Positions 59,844 to 64,000 of a stretch of 64,000 nucleotides of DNA are shown piece by piece. This DNA comes from Bog-473 sp963753115 (GTDB lineage: Bacteria; Actinomycetota; Acidimicrobiia; Acidimicrobiales; RAAP-2), in assembly GCA_963753115.1 (NCBI GenBank), contig CAVWBB010000009.1, positions 1 through 64,000 on the forward strand, in the 5' to 3' direction. Below the pieces are notes generated by a model. It was not told where the DNA came from, made no database searches, and saw only the letters and a program-made list of their open reading frames with translations. The stretch's first letter is position 1. Each line of letters opens with the position of its first letter. The translations under genes were made by a program, and so were the position numbers.

Positions 59844-61409
59844 ATGAGGGGTCGAACCAGGATCGCCGCGGTGGGGCTGCTGGTGCTCACTGCGTTGTGT
59901 GCCCTGACTTCGACCGCGAGCGCGCAGACCAACCAGTGGAGCGTCCAGTCCAACGGAGGGTTCGTGTCGCTCGACCTGCTCAACACGCTGCAGTTTGCCG
60001 GCGGCGGTTCGGAGGCCGATGCCAGCAATGCGCCGGTGGCCGAGGCGTCCGGCACCGGCGTCTGCCTGTCCTCCACGTCCTCGACCAACCCGTGCCCCAC
60101 CAGCGCTTCCTCGTCGTTGTCCGGGGTGGCCTTCAAGAGCACGCAGGACGCGGTGGCCAAGGGCACGGGCACCACCGCCTCGCCGACGGGATCGAGCGCC
60201 TGCCCGGTCCCCCTCGACACCGGCCTGGTCAACGTCGACGTCGCGTGCGGCAGGGCGTCGGCGTCGGAGGACGGCAACGGGAATCCCACGGCCTCGGGCA
60301 CCGGCAGCCTGGCCAACCTGTCGATCAGCCTGAGCCTGACCGACGTCCTGCAGACCCTGCTCGGCGGTTCGCTGCCGTCGGCCGCGTCGGTGTGCAACAA
60401 CGTCCCGGCCGCGACGGGCACCGCCGGATCGAACACCAACCCGTTGGCGCCGCCCGTGCAAGCTCTGCTGGGCACCGTCAACGGCATTCTGCCGGCGAAC
60501 CTGGCGCTGAATCCGACCAGCGTCGCCGGTGGCAGCGATATCAGCGGCGAGTGCTCTGTCGTGGCGGGCTTGCTGACGCAGCTCAACGCAGCGGGCGGCT
60601 CGTCCCCGGTCACGGGCCTGGTCACCGGGATCCTGAACCAGGTGCTCGGTCTCACCGGCGGCAAAGCCGTGACCGTGGAGCCGCTGAGCATCAACCTGGG
60701 CGGGTCGACGTCGTCGGTGAGCACGAGCGGCAATGTCGTCACCGACTCGGTGACGCAGCACACGGTCGACGTCAACCTCTTCGGCCTCGCTGACCTGCAG
60801 GTGGCGCCGACGACCGCATCGGTCGCGCTCGACCGCAGCAGCGGCACGGTGACGCCCAGCTGCAACGCGGGCGTCGTCTCCTACTCGACGAGCGGCTCGC
60901 TGCCGTCCTTCGTCAACATCACGCAGCTGACCAGCCTGGTCAACCAGATCCTCAGCCAGATCGGGGCGGGCAGTGCACTCGGTTCCGCCCTCGGGAGCCT
61001 GCTGACGGGGATCATCGACTACTCCCCCGACGGCAACCTCCTCACCTGTGCCACGTCCGCCCCGGGTACGACCGCGAGCGCCAAGGTCGGTGTACTCAAC
61101 CTCGGGCTGCTCAGCGCTCTGCAGGGAGGCATCGGGCTGCACGTCGGCGACGTCAGCGTCACGGGCAGCTCGGCCACACCCGCGGTCGTCACGTCGCCCG
61201 CCACGACCCCCACCCCCCCGGCAGCGGCGGTCGCCCCCGCCGTGCCCAATGTCACCAGCGTGCACACCGGCGAGTACTGGTCGGGGACGCTGCCGGTCGT
61301 TCTGCTGGCGGGCATGGGTCTGACGGGGCTGCTGCTCATCGGCCGGCGCCGCGTCGCCTCGCTCGCTCGCTCGTTCCCCCCAATCAACCGCCGTCGGGCT
61401 GGCTCATGA
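59844..61409 (+). CDS. Large secreted, C-terminally membrane-anchored surface protein
   Basis: A 521-residue protein. A signal peptide (VGLLVLTALCALTSTASAQT) is followed by a ~440-residue, Ser/Thr/Gly/Ala-rich domain with repeated hydrophobic pieces (QALLGTVNGILPANLAL, VVAGLLTQLN, GLVTGILNQVLGLTG) and paired cysteines. The end has a membrane helix (LPVVLLAGMGLTGLLLIG) and a basic tail RRRVASLARS, the layout of sortase substrates but without an LPxTG motif. The next gene but one is similar in composition. ATG chosen before the signal peptide. Confidence 0.72.
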   Translation: MRGRTRIAAVGLLVLTALCALTSTASAQTNQWSVQSNGGFVSLDLLNTLQFAGGGSEADASNAPVAEASGTGVCLSSTSSTNPCPTSASSSLSGVAFKSTQDAVAKGTGTTASPTGSSACPVPLDTGLVNVDVACGRASASEDGNGNPTASGTGSLANLSISLSLTDVLQTLLGGSLPSAASVCNNVPAATGTAGSNTNPLAPPVQALLGTVNGILPANLALNPTSVAGGSDISGECSVVAGLLTQLNAAGGSSPVTGLVTGILNQVLGLTGGKAVTVEPLSINLGGSTSSVSTSGNVVTDSVTQHTVDVNLFGLADLQVAPTTASVALDRSSGTVTPSCNAGVVSYSTSGSLPSFVNITQLTSLVNQILSQIGAGSALGSALGSLLTGIIDYSPDGNLLTCATSAPGTTASAKVGVLNLGLLSALQGGIGLHVGDVSVTGSSATPAVVTSPATTPTPPAAAVAPAVPNVTSVHTGEYWSGTLPVVLLAGMGLTGLLLIGRRRVASLARSFPPINRRRAGS

Positions 61410-61728
61410 GTCTGAGCCAGCGCACCCGACCCACCCTTTCGGGTCGGACGGCGGACCGCCACCGGGCCCGGCCTTCGGGACCTCCTCCGTTCCCCCTCCG
61501 GTCTCGGGGGCCGGCCCGGCGGCAGTCATTGGGCGTCGCGACCGACCCCTGATCGACAGGGCCCGGGTGTTCCGCCACTCCGGCCGGCAGCAGGACCAGA
61601 CGAGAAGATCTTCGGAGGATCTGGAGGGAGAGGCAGATGCAGCGGGAACCGGTGCTGCGAACTGCCCGGAACGGGGTGGCGGAATCCCGTTCCGGGCAGG
61701 TGCGGCCGGGAGCGGTGGAGGCGTCCCG
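61410..61728 (+). other. 319-nt gap with two hairpins between surface gene and sortase
   Basis: CCGACCC/GGGTCGG (61426-61447, 7 bp) follows the surface gene and may end its transcript. TGCCCGGAACGGG (61663-61675) and CCCGTTCCGGGCA (61686-61698) make a perfect 13-bp stem with a 10-nt loop, 31 nt before the sortase GTG. It could be a terminator, attenuator or dyad operator. If the sortase started at the upstream GTG (61567) this segment would be coding. Confidence 0.55.
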
Positions 61729-62823
61729 GTGAGGGCGCTTCGTGACCTGCGACGGGTCGGCGTCACGCTCCTCGGCGTCGTGCTCCTCTTCGCCGCCGTG
61801 TTCGCCGGCAGCTATGCCTTCGCCCACCAAGTGCACCAGCATCATGCGCAGGCGGTGCTGCTCGGGAGCGAGCGGGCCGCCATCGCCAGGATCGCAGCGC
61901 AGAGCCACGGCGCCTCGTGCCAGGTGGCCGGGGTCCAGCCGGGACAGCTCTCGGGCATCCTCTCCATTCCCGCCCTGCACCTCGACGCGCCGGTGGAGGA
62001 GGGCACCGACGATCAGGAGCTCAACGTGGCCGTGGGCCACGACGCGCAGTCGGTCTGGCCCGGGGTGGACGGCGCGGCCGTCTTCCTGGCGCACGACGTC
62101 AGCTACTTCGTGCACCTGAACCAGCTCGAGCCCGGCGACCTGATCACGTACAAGACGGCGTGCAACACGGTGACGTTCCGGGTGAGCTCGCACCAGGTCG
62201 TCCCCGCCGGCTCGCCGGTGTCGAACACGAAGGAGCCGAGCCTCGTCCTCGACACGTGCTGGCCGCCCAATGCACTCTTCTTCACCCCCGACCGCCTGCT
62301 GATCCGGGCCTCCGAAGTGGGTGCCGTCACCAAGGGTGCCAACCTCGACCCGGGGGCGCAGTTCGTACGAACCGTGCAGTCGACCGACTACGCGACGTCT
62401 GCCCCGCAGGCGCTGCAGGAGCAGGGCCTGACCCTCCAGCAGAACGAGGCGCCCATGGGGACGATGAAGTTGGTCAACGCCTCCGTCGCCTTCGCGCAGT
62501 CGCCCGGCCCGCTCTCGCTGGAGGCAGCGGCGCTCGAGACGTACTTCGGCGGGCTGCACGCCGCGGCCCAGCACCAGGCGGCCTGGTGGGAGGCCATGGC
62601 CCCTCACCTGCCCATGCCACCCCAGCTGGCCGGGGCGGTCATCACGGGGCACGACGCCCCGCTCGACGTCGAGATCGACTCCGCCGGTGGGGCCCCCAGC
62701 CAGGTGGTCCTGCACACGACGGTGACCCTCTCGGGCGGCTCTGCTCCGGGCGAGCACGCCATGACGGTCGTCCTCCCTGCTCACGGCTCTGTCGTGTCCA
62801 TCGGGAGCTGGGCCTTCGGGTGA
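61729..62823 (+). CDS. Sortase (class D/E-like) with long C-terminal extension
   Basis: A 364-residue membrane protein (GTG at 61729, SD GGTGGAGG; a GTG at 61567 is the alternative). A membrane helix (~8-32) is followed by the sortase barrel: VFLAHDVSYFVHLNQLEPGD holds the catalytic His, LVLDTCWPP the Cys, and TPDRLLIRA the Arg. Usual sortases end about here; this one has ~175 more residues with no recognised family. It would attach proteins to the cell wall or to each other. It sits between two large surface proteins, its probable substrates or partners. Confidence 0.85.
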   Translation: MRALRDLRRVGVTLLGVVLLFAAVFAGSYAFAHQVHQHHAQAVLLGSERAAIARIAAQSHGASCQVAGVQPGQLSGILSIPALHLDAPVEEGTDDQELNVAVGHDAQSVWPGVDGAAVFLAHDVSYFVHLNQLEPGDLITYKTACNTVTFRVSSHQVVPAGSPVSNTKEPSLVLDTCWPPNALFFTPDRLLIRASEVGAVTKGANLDPGAQFVRTVQSTDYATSAPQALQEQGLTLQQNEAPMGTMKLVNASVAFAQSPGPLSLEAAALETYFGGLHAAAQHQAAWWEAMAPHLPMPPQLAGAVITGHDAPLDVEIDSAGGAPSQVVLHTTVTLSGGSAPGEHAMTVVLPAHGSVVSIGSWAFG

Positions 62824-62942
62824 ACCGAGCCCGCGCCCGGGGGCGGGGCGGATGTCGGGTCCAGCCATGACCACAAGGGCGGCTGCGGAGGCACGTTTCC
62901 AACAGGAGAACCCGGGTGAGGGGTTTCGGGGGAGGAGGACGG

Positions 62943-64000
62943 ATGCAGGTGAGCTTCGACGAGATGTACGACGAAGTGCTCCAGGCAGAGTTCAGTTCCA
63001 GGGGCAAGCACGCCAAGCACGCGGCGCACACCGGTCACGACACCGTGGCGGCGCCCGAGCTTGACCTGGAGGCACCCGTCCACGGGCTCCACGTGGCCGC
63101 GTCGGATGCACCGATCCACGAAGCCTTCGAACCGCATGTGGTGCCGGTGGCCGCCGAGCAGGCCACGGAGGGCGAGGAACCGAGGGGGCTCGGGCGGTAC
63201 CGCAACGCCGCGATGGTGGGGGCCGGAGGTCTGGCGTGTGCCGCGGTCGGTGCCTTCCTCGGCGGCCTCGGTGGCTACTTCACCGTCAATCCCGCGGCGG
63301 CGCACTCCTTGGCTTCGGCCACCTCACCGGAGTCGGCCGCGGCCGCTGCTGCCAACGAGGCCAACGAGGCACTGTCGACGGCGAGTGGCTCCTCGGCGGT
63401 GACGGCCGCGTCGTTTTCGTCGCTGTCGGGTCCGCTGACCCAGGGCGTCGGGCCGCTGCAGTGGCTCACTGCCGGAACCGGCTCGCAACCGCCGGCTCCG
63501 GGGGCCGGCGCGCTGTCGGACCTGCCCGGCGGGACAGCGGGGACCGGACCGGGCGCCGGCACGGGGGGCGGGAGCGGATCGGGGCCGGCGGCGGGCTGCA
63601 CGGCCGCGACCACCGACCTCGGGTTGGGTTGTGTCCTCGGCAGCCTGACCACCGCGCTGGGCAACGTCGGCTCGCTGCCGACCGACCCCAGCGGCGTCGC
63701 CACCAGCCTCGACCCTTCGTTGACCGGCGTGATCACCGACGTCACCGGCACGCTGGCCAACCTGAGCTCTCTGCTGCCCGTCGCGTCCCTCCCGCTCCCT
63801 CCCGGTGGCCTCTCGGCCGCGGGGATCCCGGGTCTCGAGGCACTGCTCGCCACGGGCGTGCCGGGCGCCAGTGGCGCCACCTCGCTCCTGTCCACCGCCG
63901 GGCTGACGTCGGGCGCGGGCGGGATCACGTCGCCGTCGCTGCCGTCGCTCCCTCTCGGGACCGGGAGCGGGAGCGGGAGCGGGAGCATCGCCGGGATCAC
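62943..64000 (+). CDS. Surface protein, low complexity, N-terminal part (runs off window)
   Basis: Over 350 residues to the window end. A His-rich N-terminus (SSRGKHAKHAAHTGHD, residues ~18-33) precedes a membrane helix (~88-110, AAMVGAGGLACAAVGAFLGG). The outer part is Ala/Gly/Ser/Thr-rich with GTGGGSGSGPAAG and repeated leucine-rich pieces (GSLTTALGNVGSLPT, VITDVTGTLANLSS). The start has SD GGAGGAGG. It resembles the 59844-61409 product in composition. Function unknown; the sortase context suggests the cell surface. Confidence 0.72.
   Translation, partial: MQVSFDEMYDEVLQAEFSSRGKHAKHAAHTGHDTVAAPELDLEAPVHGLHVAASDAPIHEAFEPHVVPVAAEQATEGEEPRGLGRYRNAAMVGAGGLACAAVGAFLGGLGGYFTVNPAAAHSLASATSPESAAAAAANEANEALSTASGSSAVTAASFSSLSGPLTQGVGPLQWLTAGTGSQPPAPGAGALSDLPGGTAGTGPGAGTGGGSGSGPAAGCTAATTDLGLGCVLGSLTTALGNVGSLPTDPSGVATSLDPSLTGVITDVTGTLANLSSLLPVASLPLPPGGLSAAGIPGLEALLATGVPGASGATSLLSTAGLTSGAGGITSPSLPSLPLGTGSGSGSGSIAGI

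Noticed and set aside
63275..64000. Minus-strand Pro/Val-rich frame at the window end
   Set aside because: It mirrors the low-complexity sense gene from 62943, which has a strong SD and a membrane helix.
1..64000. Mobile elements, integrases, rRNA, replication origin
   Set aside because: I found no transposase or integrase motifs, no terminal inverted repeats with target duplications, no rRNA segments and no DnaA-box cluster.

Overview
The window is a very GC-rich chromosomal stretch (roughly 70% G+C by eye) with dense, often overlapping genes, frequent GTG/TTG starts, promoters placed so close to the start codon that mRNAs look leaderless, and Actinobacteria-type genes (GpgS, HemQ, LytR_C protein, WYL regulator, ECF sigma/DGPF pair, Lhr helicase). 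It most resembles an actinobacterium, possibly of the class Acidimicrobiia. I saw no phage, transposase, integrase, CRISPR or rRNA. One tRNA gene (Ser, anticodon UGA) is present.

Layout. 0-4 kb: cell-envelope protein and compatible-solute genes (otsB, then gpgS-otsA on the other strand). 3.8-5.5 kb: a SAM-clan riboswitch followed by a threonine-synthase-family PLP enzyme and an overlapping ubiquitin-like sulfur carrier; this looks like a homocysteine/methionine module. 5.6-9.3 kb: CIRCE-controlled groEL, hemQ, and larE fused to a NIL domain. 9.3-12.5 kb: small Cys protein, Nudix, GNAT, and a secreted protein with six 42-residue repeats that is split by a frameshift. 12.6-18.8 kb: TetR regulator divergent from an SRPBCC-cupin-MBL operon, then an MFS pump, a lipoprotein and an amidase. 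18.8-26.8 kb: WYL regulator with a clear palindromic operator, DinB and DsbA proteins, then a coupled larB-larC-PLP decarboxylase operon, pheA, and an MFS pump. 26.8-35.9 kb: amidohydrolase-VOC-VOC operon, MFS pump, RidA, DHFR-like protein, DGPF protein/ECF42-type sigma factor, a GNAT-AAA+ fusion bracketed by an exonuclease gene and a degenerate copy of that gene's 5' end. 35.9-46.2 kb (minus strand): two related coiled-coil membrane proteins (one with a GH43-like domain), a branched-chain-amino-acid-type ABC transporter with fused LivH-LivM and a KstR-like operator, a sulfotransferase, a quinone oxidoreductase and a DUF6159-like membrane protein. 46.3-64 kb: tRNA-Ser, VOC protein, typA, a pair of unknown genes, patatin, lhr, 5-oxoprolinase genes (pxpA, pxpBC), TSUP permease, and a surface locus with a class D/E-like sortase between two low-complexity secreted or anchored proteins; the last runs off the window.

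Two window-wide patterns stand out. First, short tandem repeats (8-15 nt) sit exactly at gene ends and often include the stop codon (larE, GNAT, GH43-like, typA, small membrane protein, TSUP). Second, four genes need a frame change in the same sense (one extra base) to give their full-length product, with a fifth possible case at the larE start; this points to consensus insertions or recent mutations and should be resolved with reads. The three nickel-pincer cofactor genes larB, larC and larE are all present but larA is not, so the enzyme served lies elsewhere.
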